From the NCBI GenBank assembly GCA_017642335.1, contig JAGCPF010000051.1:62001-126000 (forward strand): a DNA stretch of 64,000 nucleotides. The letters are read 5' to 3'. Shown piece by piece: positions 49,945 to 58,444 of this stretch. Both the position numbers and the translations under genes were made by a program. The DNA comes from Fibrobacter sp. (GTDB taxonomy: Bacteria > Fibrobacterota > Fibrobacteria > Fibrobacterales > Fibrobacteraceae). Within the stretch, counting starts at the first letter, position 1; the number at the start of each line of letters is the position of its first letter. The notes beneath the pieces are model-generated. The model was not told where the DNA came from and ran no database searches. It worked only from the letters and a program-made list of their open reading frames with translations.

Positions 49945-50724
49945 ATGAATTTGAAGCAGGCTCTCTCCGGCGCAATCTCGCGCACGTTACGGTTCATAGG
50001 AATCATCGCAGTCATATACGTAAGCATGGTATTCTACCTCGCCCTCACCGAACGCCGCAACGCCTACCCACGCGCCATAAGCCACAACGAGGCTAGAGCC
50101 GCCATACAAGAAACCGCACGTACGGCCGAATGCACGCTGGAAGATGGCGCCACGCTCAACGGCTGGATTGTCGGGAACAACGACGCGCCCGTGCTCCTTT
50201 ACTATCCAGGCGCAGACGAAGACGCCGCGCAGTTCCTCGCCGAAATAGGAACGACAGACGAGCTTAGACTCATCACTTTCAACTACCGCGGCAGCGCCGA
50301 CAACAAGGGGACACCCTCCCAAGAAACATTTGAACCCGACGCAAAAGCCATCGCAGAATGCGCATCACAGCTGGCCGGAGGCCGCGTGCAATTCCTTGCT
50401 GGGCGCGGAACAGGCGCCATCCTTGCCGCAGAGCAGCTGGGGAGCGGGCAAGCGCTGATTCTCATCGATCCGGTAGAAAGTATTGCCGACGCGCTTTCAC
50501 GCAAATACCGTTTTCTCTACCCTAAATTCCTAGTACGTTCAACTGTCAAAATGCCCATAAACAAACTGTCCGAGATGTCAAAACAAGTCTCAATTCTCTT
50601 TGACCGCAAAAACGAGCGTGACGGCGCTCACACCGTTTTCCTGAAAATTCCAAATTCGAAAGCCGTAGAAAGGCATGGAGATTCACTCAAAGACATACTT
50701 TCAAAAAGCATACAAAAGAACTAG
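49945..50724 (+). CDS. membrane-anchored alpha/beta-hydrolase-like protein, Gly at nucleophile position
   Basis: A 259-aa protein with one N-terminal membrane helix (about residues 16-34). The fold is suggested by PVLLYYPGADEDAAQFL, LITFNYRGSADNKGTPS, FLAGRGTGAILAAEQL and ALILIDPVESIADAL. It resembles the BEM46/DUF-type hydrolases, in which GRSxG is the nucleophile elbow; here it is GRGTG (residues 153-157), with Gly155 in place of Ser. So it is probably not a serine hydrolase. TATATTTT lies 4 nt before the ATG; longer in-frame starts overlap the small-RNA terminator. Confidence 0.6.
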   Translation: MNLKQALSGAISRTLRFIGIIAVIYVSMVFYLALTERRNAYPRAISHNEARAAIQETARTAECTLEDGATLNGWIVGNNDAPVLLYYPGADEDAAQFLAEIGTTDELRLITFNYRGSADNKGTPSQETFEPDAKAIAECASQLAGGRVQFLAGRGTGAILAAEQLGSGQALILIDPVESIADALSRKYRFLYPKFLVRSTVKMPINKLSEMSKQVSILFDRKNERDGAHTVFLKIPNSKAVERHGDSLKDILSKSIQKN

Positions 50725-50917
50725 TTCGTCCGCAAACCCTTATAAAATAAGGGATTGCGGCGGATTGCAAATTTACGAAAACGTAACGGTTAGTTTACAC
50801 AGATGTGATAAACATCAAAAAAAAGTCAATTTATTGCTTTTTTCTTACTATGGTTGCAACAAGCGAAAAAAATTATTAATTTATTGCCAAAACAACAAAC
50901 AAACAAAGAGGTGTATA

Positions 50918-51637
50918 ATGGAAAACATTGTTGTAAAAATGGACATCCGTGGTTTCATCCGCTTCTCGGAAGATGTTGCCAAGGCAATCAAGCTCGACAA
51001 AATTGCGGAGAAGGCTCCCAACAAAGAAGCCTACGCCGACATCGAAGTTGATCCGATTGGCAAGCGCATTTCCATCTTCCCGACGTCCAAGCTGAAAACT
51101 ACGTCCTTCCGCTTCACTCCGAACAACAAGGGTTACCTGCTCTACTTCAAGGGCGCCCTGAACGCCATCGGCGACGAAATCGCGACTGGAGCATACTACC
51201 TGACCCAGGAAAATGGCAAGTTCATTTTCACGGGAAAGAAGCCGTCCAAGAAGAAGGGTCCGTGGCAGACGCTCGCTTGCCGCAACTCCGTCGGTCTCCC
51301 GATGCTTTCCATCGACTCCCGCGGAACCATCATTTTCGACAAGCGCACCAGTGGCGACAAGACCGGCGTGAACACGGCCGTCAACAAGACCATGGTTGCT
51401 GAATACGACACCGCGAAGAAGACCTTCAAGCTGACCTTCAGCAAGGACAAGGGCTTCATCAACGTTCGCACGATTGCTAGCCACGCCAACGCTTCCTTCA
51501 TGGGAACGCTCTCTTCTCACGGCATCGCTCTTCCCAAGAAGAGCTTCCGCACCACTTGCAACATCAACGGCAAGGTGATTACGTTCAGCATCGCTTCCCT
51601 CGTTGCCGAACAGAAAGCCGCCGCTAAAGCAAAGTAA
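50918..51637 (+). CDS. conserved-looking 239-aa protein of unknown function
   Basis: A basic, probably cytoplasmic protein beginning MENIVVKMDIRGFIRFSEDV. It uses a narrow set of codons (AAG, AAC, ATC, CTC, GGC) typical of highly expressed genes. It shows two similar halves: an opening Ile/Phe/Lys segment followed by KTTSFRFTPNNKGYLLYF in the first, and TVSIDSRGTII-like plus KTFKLTFSKDKGF in the second, suggesting internal duplication. AAAGAGGTG precedes the ATG. A 190-bp AT-rich upstream region fits a strong promoter. No family is recognised. The next gene starts 16 nt later. Confidence 0.65.
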   Translation: MENIVVKMDIRGFIRFSEDVAKAIKLDKIAEKAPNKEAYADIEVDPIGKRISIFPTSKLKTTSFRFTPNNKGYLLYFKGALNAIGDEIATGAYYLTQENGKFIFTGKKPSKKKGPWQTLACRNSVGLPMLSIDSRGTIIFDKRTSGDKTGVNTAVNKTMVAEYDTAKKTFKLTFSKDKGFINVRTIASHANASFMGTLSSHGIALPKKSFRTTCNINGKVITFSIASLVAEQKAAAKAK

Positions 51638-51653
51638 GAAGAAGGGCTAAAAA

Positions 51654-52088
51654 ATGTTTGAAGTTCTCAGCGTTTTTTACCCGACCCACTACAATTTTGC
51701 TGCGCTCAGCATCCTGCTGGTTATTATCCTTATCTGGTTGCTGACCAAGAAAAATTATAGATGGAGCATCATCCTTCTCGTCATCCTTGTGGCGTTTAAC
51801 CTCGCCATCTACAAGCGCACAGAAGGAAAAACATGGACTATCAGCTTTGACGCCGAGCAACAGGAAGGTTCCGACATGCTGGATGGGGCGAAAACCTACA
51901 CCTTCTCCGCACACAAGAACTGGACTGTTACCGACGAAAAAGGGAAGACATATCACTGGTGCTGGGTTGAAGACTGGTGGGCTGAGTTCTCAAGCATGGA
52001 TCTCGTTGCCACAATATGGGGAGACAATAAGAGCAAAAAGATGATGAAAGCATCTGAGCAACGATTCAACGAGAATCCACAGGATTAG
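51654..52088 (+). CDS. small membrane protein downstream of the abundant orphan
   Basis: A 144-aa protein with two N-terminal membrane helices (about residues 14-31 and 38-53) and a soluble C-terminal part with a striking aromatic patch HWCWVEDWWAEF (about 101-112). GAAGGGC lies about 8 nt before the ATG, and the short gap suggests cotranscription with the 239-aa gene. Convergent with lpxH, 1 nt between ends. No family recognised. Confidence 0.6.
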   Translation: MFEVLSVFYPTHYNFAALSILLVIILIWLLTKKNYRWSIILLVILVAFNLAIYKRTEGKTWTISFDAEQQEGSDMLDGAKTYTFSAHKNWTVTDEKGKTYHWCWVEDWWAEFSSMDLVATIWGDNKSKKMMKASEQRFNENPQD

Positions 52089-52089
52089 T

Positions 52090-52815
52090 TCAACAGTCAA
52101 TATTCATCAATGAAAGTTCACCGTTCTCCAACCGGAGTACGGTGAATTTTTTTATCCACTCGCCCGGGGAGGCCACGATGCCGTTTTCCTGCTTCCAGAT
52201 GCCCGCCAGGTGATGATGCCCGTGGATGCAAATGTCGCAAGCCTTTTCGCGAAGGATGCCGTTGCCCCATTCCAGATACTCGTCAAGCGGGATGACCTTG
52301 TTTTCCCCCGCCTTGCGGCTATTGCGTCCGACAAACCGCGCAAGAGCCATTCCCCAGTCAGGATGGAACATCCCAAAAAGCCAGCGGTTCACGGAGCAAT
52401 CCAAAATCTTGCGATAAAGCCTATACTTCCAATCTGACTTGATAACGCCATCGCCATGAGCGACATAGATGCGCTTTCCCTGAATTTCAAGCACGGCGCT
52501 GTCATGAACGTTCACCCCAACAGACTTCTCGAAAAAATTCCCAAGCGCAAAGTCATGGTTCCCGCGGAACAGGTGGACCGACACTCCGGACTCGACAAGG
52601 TCGGCCAGAGCGCGAATGAGCGCCAGATGATTTTTAGATATATAGTCGCGGTACTCGAACCAAAACTCAAACAAGTCACCCACAATGACAACGTGGCTTG
52701 CGTTCCCTTTCCAGGAACGCAGGAGTTCGACAAGCCTTTCCTCCCTATTCGGCAGGCATCCCGGAGGTTCTATCCCCAGGTGAGCGTCCGAAATAAAATA
52801 CGCAACTTTATCCAT
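52090..52815 (-). CDS. lpxH: UDP-2,3-diacylglucosamine pyrophosphatase-like metallophosphoesterase
   Basis: A 241-aa calcineurin-like phosphoesterase. Metal motifs: ISDAHLG (Asp10, His12), VGDLFEFWFEY (about 44-54), FRGNHDFALG (about 83-92), YVAHGDG (about 117-123) and CIHGHHHLAG (about 196-205). The FEFWFEY loop and the spacing are those of LpxH, which cleaves UDP-diacylglucosamine to lipid X in lipid A synthesis. Start placed at MDKVAYF, the usual N terminus. Confidence 0.85.
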   Translation of the reverse strand: MDKVAYFISDAHLGIEPPGCLPNREERLVELLRSWKGNASHVVIVGDLFEFWFEYRDYISKNHLALIRALADLVESGVSVHLFRGNHDFALGNFFEKSVGVNVHDSAVLEIQGKRIYVAHGDGVIKSDWKYRLYRKILDCSVNRWLFGMFHPDWGMALARFVGRNSRKAGENKVIPLDEYLEWGNGILREKACDICIHGHHHLAGIWKQENGIVASPGEWIKKFTVLRLENGELSLMNIDC

Positions 52816-52882
52816 CAGGCACAATGTAACAAGATGCGCGAGCCATGTCCGTCCCGCAAAATAAAATACTACCTTTTAAGAC

Positions 52883-53485
52883 ATGATTTTCCCGGAGAAC
52901 ACCCTAGGTATCGCCAGACGGCTCGTCGCACTTTCGGCAACAGCGCTATGCCTGTGCATCCTGGGCGCCTGCTCCGTGAATCTTTCTCAGTCGGGCGGGG
53001 CTACACTCATAGGCGACAGGCCTGAACATCCCTTCTATAACGAGATTGCCCTGCACTTCGACGGGCAAGTCCAACCGCTGAGCACAGAACTGCAAAAGGC
53101 ATATTCGTCGGCAATCAGCGAACAAGCGTTTCCCTCCGGCAAATGCTACGGCACAGCGGACATCTATGTGGCGGTAACGCCATCCGACACGGCAGAAGGC
53201 AACACCTGGTATATCGGGGCGGCGTTCATCCCTCTTTGGCCGGCACTCCCCGTAAACGAGGACTGGACGTTCACATTCACCACGCAAATCTACTGCGATT
53301 CCACACTCGTTCACAGCCTCGAATTTATTGAAAGCGAACATGTCGAAGCCTTCTGGTACGGGGCCCTGCGCAGCGACCTGGTGAACGACGCCGCGGCCGA
53401 GATGCACCGCAAGCTCGTCGAGCGATTGGCCTTCGAATTCCACGAGCAACGGCAAACCGACCTCAACAGCGCTAGCGACTACTAG
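52883..53485 (+). CDS. hypothetical lipoprotein
   Basis: A 200-aa protein with a signal sequence and lipobox LGAC (Cys near residue 30). The mature part contains PFYNEIALHFDGQVQPLS and a central ADIYVAVTPSDTAEG...ALPVNEDWTFTFTTQIYC strand region. It is a plausible small periplasmic LPS- or lipoprotein-trafficking factor, since it sits between lpxH and rsmI-lnt, but no family can be named. It ends 20 nt before rsmI. Confidence 0.6.
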   Translation: MIFPENTLGIARRLVALSATALCLCILGACSVNLSQSGGATLIGDRPEHPFYNEIALHFDGQVQPLSTELQKAYSSAISEQAFPSGKCYGTADIYVAVTPSDTAEGNTWYIGAAFIPLWPALPVNEDWTFTFTTQIYCDSTLVHSLEFIESEHVEAFWYGALRSDLVNDAAAEMHRKLVERLAFEFHEQRQTDLNSASDY

Positions 53486-53505
53486 GCATTTACTATCTTT
53501 TGGTT

Positions 53506-54192
53506 ATGGCGCACACCCTATACATCGTAGCGACACCTATCGGGAACATGGAAGACATTACCTACCGCGCGGTTCGCATACTGAAAGAAGTCCCCCTGGT
53601 ACTGGCCGAAGACACACGCCATTCGCGCATCCTCTTCGACACATACGGAATAACCACGCCCATGGAGCCTTACCACGATTTCAACAAGGAGAAGGTCACC
53701 CCGAAATACGTGGAGTACCTGGAAAACGAGGGCGACATCGCTCTCGTGAGCGATGCCGGCACGCCGGGGATTGCCGACCCGGCATTTAACCTGGTCCGCG
53801 AATGCGTTCGCAAGGGCATCGATGTCCGCGCAATCCCCGGCTGCTGCGCCATGGTCGCCGCCCTCGTCTCTAGCGGCATGCCCACAGACCACTTCACCTT
53901 CCAATACTTTTCACCAAAGAAAAGCGCCCAGCGCATCCACCTGTTGGAAAAGCTCAAAGGCGAAGAAGCCACGCAAGTCTTTTACGCAAGCCCGCACAAC
54001 ATCGACAAGTTCGTAGAAGAAATCGGCCAGGTCTACGGCGAAATCAAGATAGCCCTGATGCGCGAACTGACCAAGAAATTCGAGGAACACCTCATAGGGA
54101 CCCCGGCCGAAATTACCGCCCACTTCAAGTCGCACCCGCCCAAAGGCGAGTTCGTCCTGATATTCAACCCCCAAGATAAATCAGGCCTCTGA
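53506..54192 (+). CDS. rsmI: 16S rRNA 2'-O-ribose C1402 methyltransferase
   Basis: A 228-aa tetrapyrrole-methylase-fold protein. It begins with the family pattern LYIVATPIGNMEDITYRAVR, then VLAEDTRHSRILFDTYGI (about 34-51), SDAGTPGIADPAF (about 84-96) and PGCCAMVAALVSSG (about 110-123; usual form GPSAxxxALxxSG). With RsmH it forms m4Cm1402 in 16S rRNA. The protein lacks the C-terminal extension of the E. coli enzyme. The TTG two codons earlier was not used. Confidence 0.92.
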   Translation: MAHTLYIVATPIGNMEDITYRAVRILKEVPLVLAEDTRHSRILFDTYGITTPMEPYHDFNKEKVTPKYVEYLENEGDIALVSDAGTPGIADPAFNLVRECVRKGIDVRAIPGCCAMVAALVSSGMPTDHFTFQYFSPKKSAQRIHLLEKLKGEEATQVFYASPHNIDKFVEEIGQVYGEIKIALMRELTKKFEEHLIGTPAEITAHFKSHPPKGEFVLIFNPQDKSGL

Positions 54193-54209
54193 AGCCCTAG
54201 CTTAGCAAC

Positions 54210-56141
54210 ATGCAGAAGATCATAGAAGCGCTCAAGCCCATACCGAAGCTTTACTGGATTTACGCAACCGCTGTTCTAATTATAGAAGCGGCGATCTTCG
54301 CCACCCGTCCAGACGAGCCGGGCCTGTACACGCAGGACCTCCAATTCGTCCCCGTCGCCGTGGCCACCGCATTCTTTGTACTTCGCCCCATTCGCAAGAA
54401 CTTCAGGCTCTCGTTCTACACCTACACGGCCATAGCGTTTCTCTTTTTGGCCATAGACTACCTGAGCGAAAGCCACGCCGGATTAATCCAGATTTCCGTG
54501 ACGTTCCTCCCGGCATTCCTGTTCTGGATGCTGCTGTTCGTACGTTGGAACTACCGCAAGATCAAAGACAAGGAATCCAGGCAGGCGCTTGCGCTTTCCC
54601 TTATCGCATGGGGCTTCTACGCGCTCGCATTCCCGCCCCTGCCTCTCGGCCCCGCAGCGCCCATCTTGCTCGTCCCGTGGTTTATCGTCCTCAACCGCTG
54701 CAAGCGCGGCACCATCATGTTCGCGACATTCTGGTCCGGGATGTTGTTCAACACCATCAACTACTACTGGATCTACAACGTCATGCATGTCGAGACCGCA
54801 CCCTCTGGGCTCATCCTCTTCGGCCTCGTACTGCTCATCGCCTTCTTCAGCGTACACAACGTTCTCGCCGCATTCGTATATACCCTGGCCCGTTCCGTAA
54901 AAATCAAGGGCAAGCCGTGGCTACTCGTGCTGTTCCCGCTATTCTATGCCGGCCTCGAGATGACGCGCACCCGCGGCGACTTCAGTTTCCCGTGGAGCCA
55001 CCTCGGCTACGCTTTCGGCAACCAGCTGGAACTCCTGCAAGCGCTTTCCGTCATAGGCATCTTCGGCTACACCTCGATGATCATCGCATCGAACATGATT
55101 GTCGAGAAAGGCATCCGTCGCAAAGGCATCATCAAGAAATGGCCGATTATCGTTCCCGCATTCATCCTAGCCGGGCTCGCCATCCACGGATCCATAGTCC
55201 TTTCCAGCGCCGAGGCGCAGCCGTTCCACATCCAAGAAAACGACAAGGCCCCGAACATCGCCCTCATCCAACCGAGCATCGCGCAGGGTGCCAAGTGGAG
55301 CAAGCCCCGCTTCGACTCCATCGTCGATAAGACCATCAGAATGGCCTACGACAGCACCTCCGACGACGTGGACATCATCTTGATGGCAGAAACAGCCATC
55401 CCGGACCACATCCGTCGTCAACCCAAGGTCATCCGCCGCCTACAAAAACTAGCGAACGACAAGGACGCCTATGTCCTGGTCGGCGCATTAGACTTCAAGA
55501 GAATCCAAGACCCCGAGGGGCCCCGCCGCTACGAGATCTACAACGCATCATTCATGTTCTCGCCCGGTGGCAACAACAACCCGAAACGCTACATCAAGAA
55601 GCACCTGGTCCCCTTCAGCGAAAGGATTCCCTTCGACGACATCTTCCCCATCCTGAACTATGTTGACTTTGGCGAAGGGGATTTCGTTCCCGGCACCGAG
55701 ACTCCGGTCTACAGCCTCTACCAATGGACCCCGTACATCTGCTACGATGCCATATTCGGCGACCTCGTCCGCGAAGCCGCCCGCCAAGGTTCACGCCTGA
55801 TGGTGAACATCACGAACGACGGCTGGTTCGGCAGGAGCACCGCGCCGGGCAACCATCTCAACCTGGTCCGCTACCGCGCCATCGAGACCGGCATGCCGGT
55901 AGCGCGCATCGCGAACAGCGGCATTAGCGCGTTCATCGACCAATACGGCCACTACAGCCACAACACGGACCTCTTCGTGACCACCACCGTCCAGCGCAAG
56001 ATGCAACTGAAGACGAGGCACACCCTCTACGAAAGCATCGGAGATACTATCGAGACCGCCCTGCTGTGGTTTTTCCTGATATACTTGGTAGTCTGTTCCG
56101 CAGCCTGCATCATGCAAAAGAAAAGGCTACAGAAGCAGTAA
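54210..56141 (+). CDS. lnt: apolipoprotein N-acyltransferase with extra N-terminal membrane region
   Basis: A 643-aa Lnt that adds the third acyl chain to lipoproteins, in line with the many lipoproteins here. The catalytic nitrilase-like triad is visible: Glu in LMAETAIPDH (about residue 394), Lys in KKHLVPFSERIPF and Cys in TPYICYDAIFGD (about 511). The family is usually about 510 aa; here about 125 residues with four added membrane segments precede the normal core (WGFYALAFPPLPLGPAAP). It starts 17 nt after rsmI. Confidence 0.92.
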   Translation: MQKIIEALKPIPKLYWIYATAVLIIEAAIFATRPDEPGLYTQDLQFVPVAVATAFFVLRPIRKNFRLSFYTYTAIAFLFLAIDYLSESHAGLIQISVTFLPAFLFWMLLFVRWNYRKIKDKESRQALALSLIAWGFYALAFPPLPLGPAAPILLVPWFIVLNRCKRGTIMFATFWSGMLFNTINYYWIYNVMHVETAPSGLILFGLVLLIAFFSVHNVLAAFVYTLARSVKIKGKPWLLVLFPLFYAGLEMTRTRGDFSFPWSHLGYAFGNQLELLQALSVIGIFGYTSMIIASNMIVEKGIRRKGIIKKWPIIVPAFILAGLAIHGSIVLSSAEAQPFHIQENDKAPNIALIQPSIAQGAKWSKPRFDSIVDKTIRMAYDSTSDDVDIILMAETAIPDHIRRQPKVIRRLQKLANDKDAYVLVGALDFKRIQDPEGPRRYEIYNASFMFSPGGNNNPKRYIKKHLVPFSERIPFDDIFPILNYVDFGEGDFVPGTETPVYSLYQWTPYICYDAIFGDLVREAARQGSRLMVNITNDGWFGRSTAPGNHLNLVRYRAIETGMPVARIANSGISAFIDQYGHYSHNTDLFVTTTVQRKMQLKTRHTLYESIGDTIETALLWFFLIYLVVCSAACIMQKKRLQKQ

Positions 56142-56762
56142 CGGAGGCCAGTGTCCGGCCTTCGGGCGTTCCTTGAACGACGCCCCGGGCAAAACATCCT
56201 TGAGCTTGAGTGTCTGCGCAGGCAGCACGCAGGAATCCTGGCGCCCATAGACGACCTGGACATTCCGTCCTTCCCCGACCGGATCCTTAACTCGGGTCTC
56301 GGCGAGATAGTTCAGTCCCTTGGAAAGCAGTTCCTTATCCACCTTCTTTGCGGCAGCCATCCAGTCATCTTGCCAATCGCCAAATTCATTTTCGAACACT
56401 TCCGCAAAAGTATTCAGGGACGGCTCTGGGTTTGTCAGACACTGCTTCGCCATAAAACGCAAATTCTGTTGGGTCCATTCCCCGCTATCGTCGCAAAAAT
56501 CCGCAAAGGGCGAAAGCAAGATCCAATCACATTTTTTCAAGGAAGCGGCGTTTTTCATGAGGGCTAGCGCCCCCAGTCCCCAACCAACCACGGTCGTTGC
56601 CTTGTCCATTCCGGGAATGCCAGCAATGTTGTCCAGCGAAGCGGCCAATGAGGCATACGAGATAAAGGCATGGTCAGCCTGCGGAGCGACGTTCACAAGA
56701 TCGTCCTCCCAGAGAGCCATATCCGCAGCCCAATCGGGCAACCATACCCATACTTCTTTCAT
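56127..56762 (-). CDS. BioH/BioG-like alpha/beta-hydrolase fold protein lacking the Ser nucleophile
   Basis: A 211-aa protein with the compact BioH/BioG layout: an opening VWVWLPDWAADM, the elbow region TTVVGWGLGALAL (about residues 56-68), and a C-terminal VQVVYGRQDSCVLP...KAGHWP with Asp and His positions. In family members the elbow is GWSLGG; here residue 62 is Gly instead of Ser. The pimeloyl-ester esterase function is therefore doubtful. It overlaps the end of lnt by 15 nt on the other strand. Confidence 0.55.
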   Translation of the reverse strand: MKEVWVWLPDWAADMALWEDDLVNVAPQADHAFISYASLAASLDNIAGIPGMDKATTVVGWGLGALALMKNAASLKKCDWILLSPFADFCDDSGEWTQQNLRFMAKQCLTNPEPSLNTFAEVFENEFGDWQDDWMAAAKKVDKELLSKGLNYLAETRVKDPVGEGRNVQVVYGRQDSCVLPAQTLKLKDVLPGASFKERPKAGHWPPLLLL

Positions 56763-57029
56763 GCTACCCATCCATTTGTAAATTCAACAATCTATCAAAA
56801 AGATATACTGCATAAAATGCAAAAACGCAACACCTATCTAAAAAAACTTTTCATTCTTGGCTAATTATGAAATTAACCGTAATTAAGATTACAAAAAAAA
56901 GTACGTCCAAAACGTTATTTTTGCACATTTATTCAAAAAAAGTTATAAATTTTCAAAGAAATAGGGTCATTGGGGTCATTATTCCAACTTGGAAAATTTC
57001 GGAGTTTTTCTTTTTCTTACGAGTTTGTT

Positions 57030-57740
57030 ATGATTGGGTGGTTACAAAAGACGGCGGCAAGGATCCTGCTTGCAAGCATTGCCATGGGGACCATGGCAAT
57101 GGCTGCGAACGTACCCTCCCCCTCAAAGAACGGCTTCCTCTACGACGAAGACAGGCTGCTCAGCGCACAGGAAGTGGAGTTCCTGAGTGCGCTGGCTACC
57201 GAAGTGTACCTAAAGACAGACGTCAAGATTGCCGCAGTCCTGATGGACAATTCGCATACGCCCACCACCTACGCCTACGCCAAGGAAGTTGCCAACAAGT
57301 GGAGGCTCGAAGGCAACGAGACCAAGGGCATTCTCGTCTACGTTTCCATGAAGGAACGCAGCAAGCATGTCATCGTCAGCGAAGGATTCAAGACAAACTA
57401 TCCAAACATCGATTTCAAGAAAATCGAACAAGAAGCCCTGATGCCCGACTTCCGCGTAGAACGCTACGGACGGGGCATCGTAAACTTCATCTGGCAGATA
57501 TCCAAAGAAATTACCGCAGCCAACGGCCAAACCATTTCGGTGAACCCCGAGACTCTGCTCGCCGAAGAAAGTTTCCCTTGGCAGAACTACATTTTCATCA
57601 TCATCGTATTCGGAGCCCTAGTCGCGGCATTCTTCTACGCGCATCCCCGCAAAAAGAACTTGTCTGCAACGCCGCAAGTCGGTTTTAACGGAAATTTCAG
57701 TGGTTACGAAAATTTTAACGGCGGTTTCAAGAGCCGGTAA
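57030..57740 (+). CDS. TPM-domain protein, secreted or membrane-anchored
   Basis: A 236-aa protein with a signal peptide (ARILLASIAMGTMAMAA), a TPM (YgcG-like) domain (about residues 32-165; DEDRLLSAQEVEFLSALATE, TKGILVYVSMKERSKHVIVS and RYGRGIVNFIW), and one C-terminal membrane helix (YIFIIIVFGALVAAFFY). The Gly/Phe/Asn tail (FNGNFSGYENFNGGF) is low complexity. TPM proteins are linked to membrane-protein quality control and photosystem repair in other groups. It starts 267 nt after a gap without genes and is 11 nt before the next gene. Confidence 0.75.
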   Translation: MIGWLQKTAARILLASIAMGTMAMAANVPSPSKNGFLYDEDRLLSAQEVEFLSALATEVYLKTDVKIAAVLMDNSHTPTTYAYAKEVANKWRLEGNETKGILVYVSMKERSKHVIVSEGFKTNYPNIDFKKIEQEALMPDFRVERYGRGIVNFIWQISKEITAANGQTISVNPETLLAEESFPWQNYIFIIIVFGALVAAFFYAHPRKKNLSATPQVGFNGNFSGYENFNGGFKSR

Positions 57741-57751
57741 GGCGGTACACT

Positions 57752-58417
57752 ATGCAAAAGATTCTGACCCTGCAAGAACTCAAATCTTCGGAATGGCCGA
57801 CACTGCTCGAAGCAGCGCTCAGCAGCAACCTAGTATCAGCATTCCTGCACGGAGACTGCCTCATGGAGAGGTTCTCGCCGCTAGAAAGCCCCTGGAATAT
57901 CAGTTTCATCCTCCGTTCCAACTCGGCGGAAAGCCTCAAGCCGTTACAGGATCTGGCAGAACGCGCCATGCGCAGCAACATCTCGTTCGGGTACACGTTT
58001 ACCGCAAACGAGATTATCACCTTATGGCATGCGTTCCCACTTGAATTCCTACACATCGCCTACAAGAACGAGGTCATCTCGGGTGCAGTCCCGATAGCCC
58101 AAGGCGCCGTTCCCCGCAACGAACTGCAAAAGGAATGCTTGGCGGAGTTACGCGGATTCCTCATCCAGATGCGCCATCAGATGATGACGCCAAAATTCAA
58201 TTTCAGCAAGACGGCCAAAGCATGGGAAAAAAAGTTGCTACCCATCCTGTACGGAATCTACTTTTTGCTAACGGACAGCTATCCCGTGAATTCGGACCAG
58301 GTCTACATGTACTTGCAGACCATCCCGAACGGGGCAGCCATTTCCTCAAACGACCTGGCAAGCCAAGAAGAATACTTGAACGCGCTGGAAATCCTCGCCA
58401 ACAGCCTCGTAAAATAA
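57752..58417 (+). CDS. nucleotidyltransferase-fold-like protein, catalytic Asp pair not seen
   Basis: A 221-aa protein whose first 70 residues follow the pattern of a small nucleotidyltransferase (AFLHGDCLMERFSPLESPWN, then ISFILRS...LKPLQDLAERAM), and whose HAFPLEFLHI and ECLAELRGFLIQMRHQ segments match the C-terminal helical part of such proteins. The expected GSxxxxxxxxxSDIDL catalytic motif is replaced by ESPWNISF, so the two Asp are missing. Likely cotranscribed with the TPM gene. Function unknown. Confidence 0.5.
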   Translation: MQKILTLQELKSSEWPTLLEAALSSNLVSAFLHGDCLMERFSPLESPWNISFILRSNSAESLKPLQDLAERAMRSNISFGYTFTANEIITLWHAFPLEFLHIAYKNEVISGAVPIAQGAVPRNELQKECLAELRGFLIQMRHQMMTPKFNFSKTAKAWEKKLLPILYGIYFLLTDSYPVNSDQVYMYLQTIPNGAAISSNDLASQEEYLNALEILANSLVK

Positions 58418-58436
58418 AGCCCCGCTTTGCGGGGCA
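58411..58436 (-). terminator. rho-independent terminator of the DUF3300 gene
   Basis: On the minus strand GCCCCGC-AAA-GCGGGGC is followed by TTTATTTT. The hairpin overlaps the 3' end of the plus-strand gene. Confidence 0.75.
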
Positions 58437-58444
58437 AATACCGA

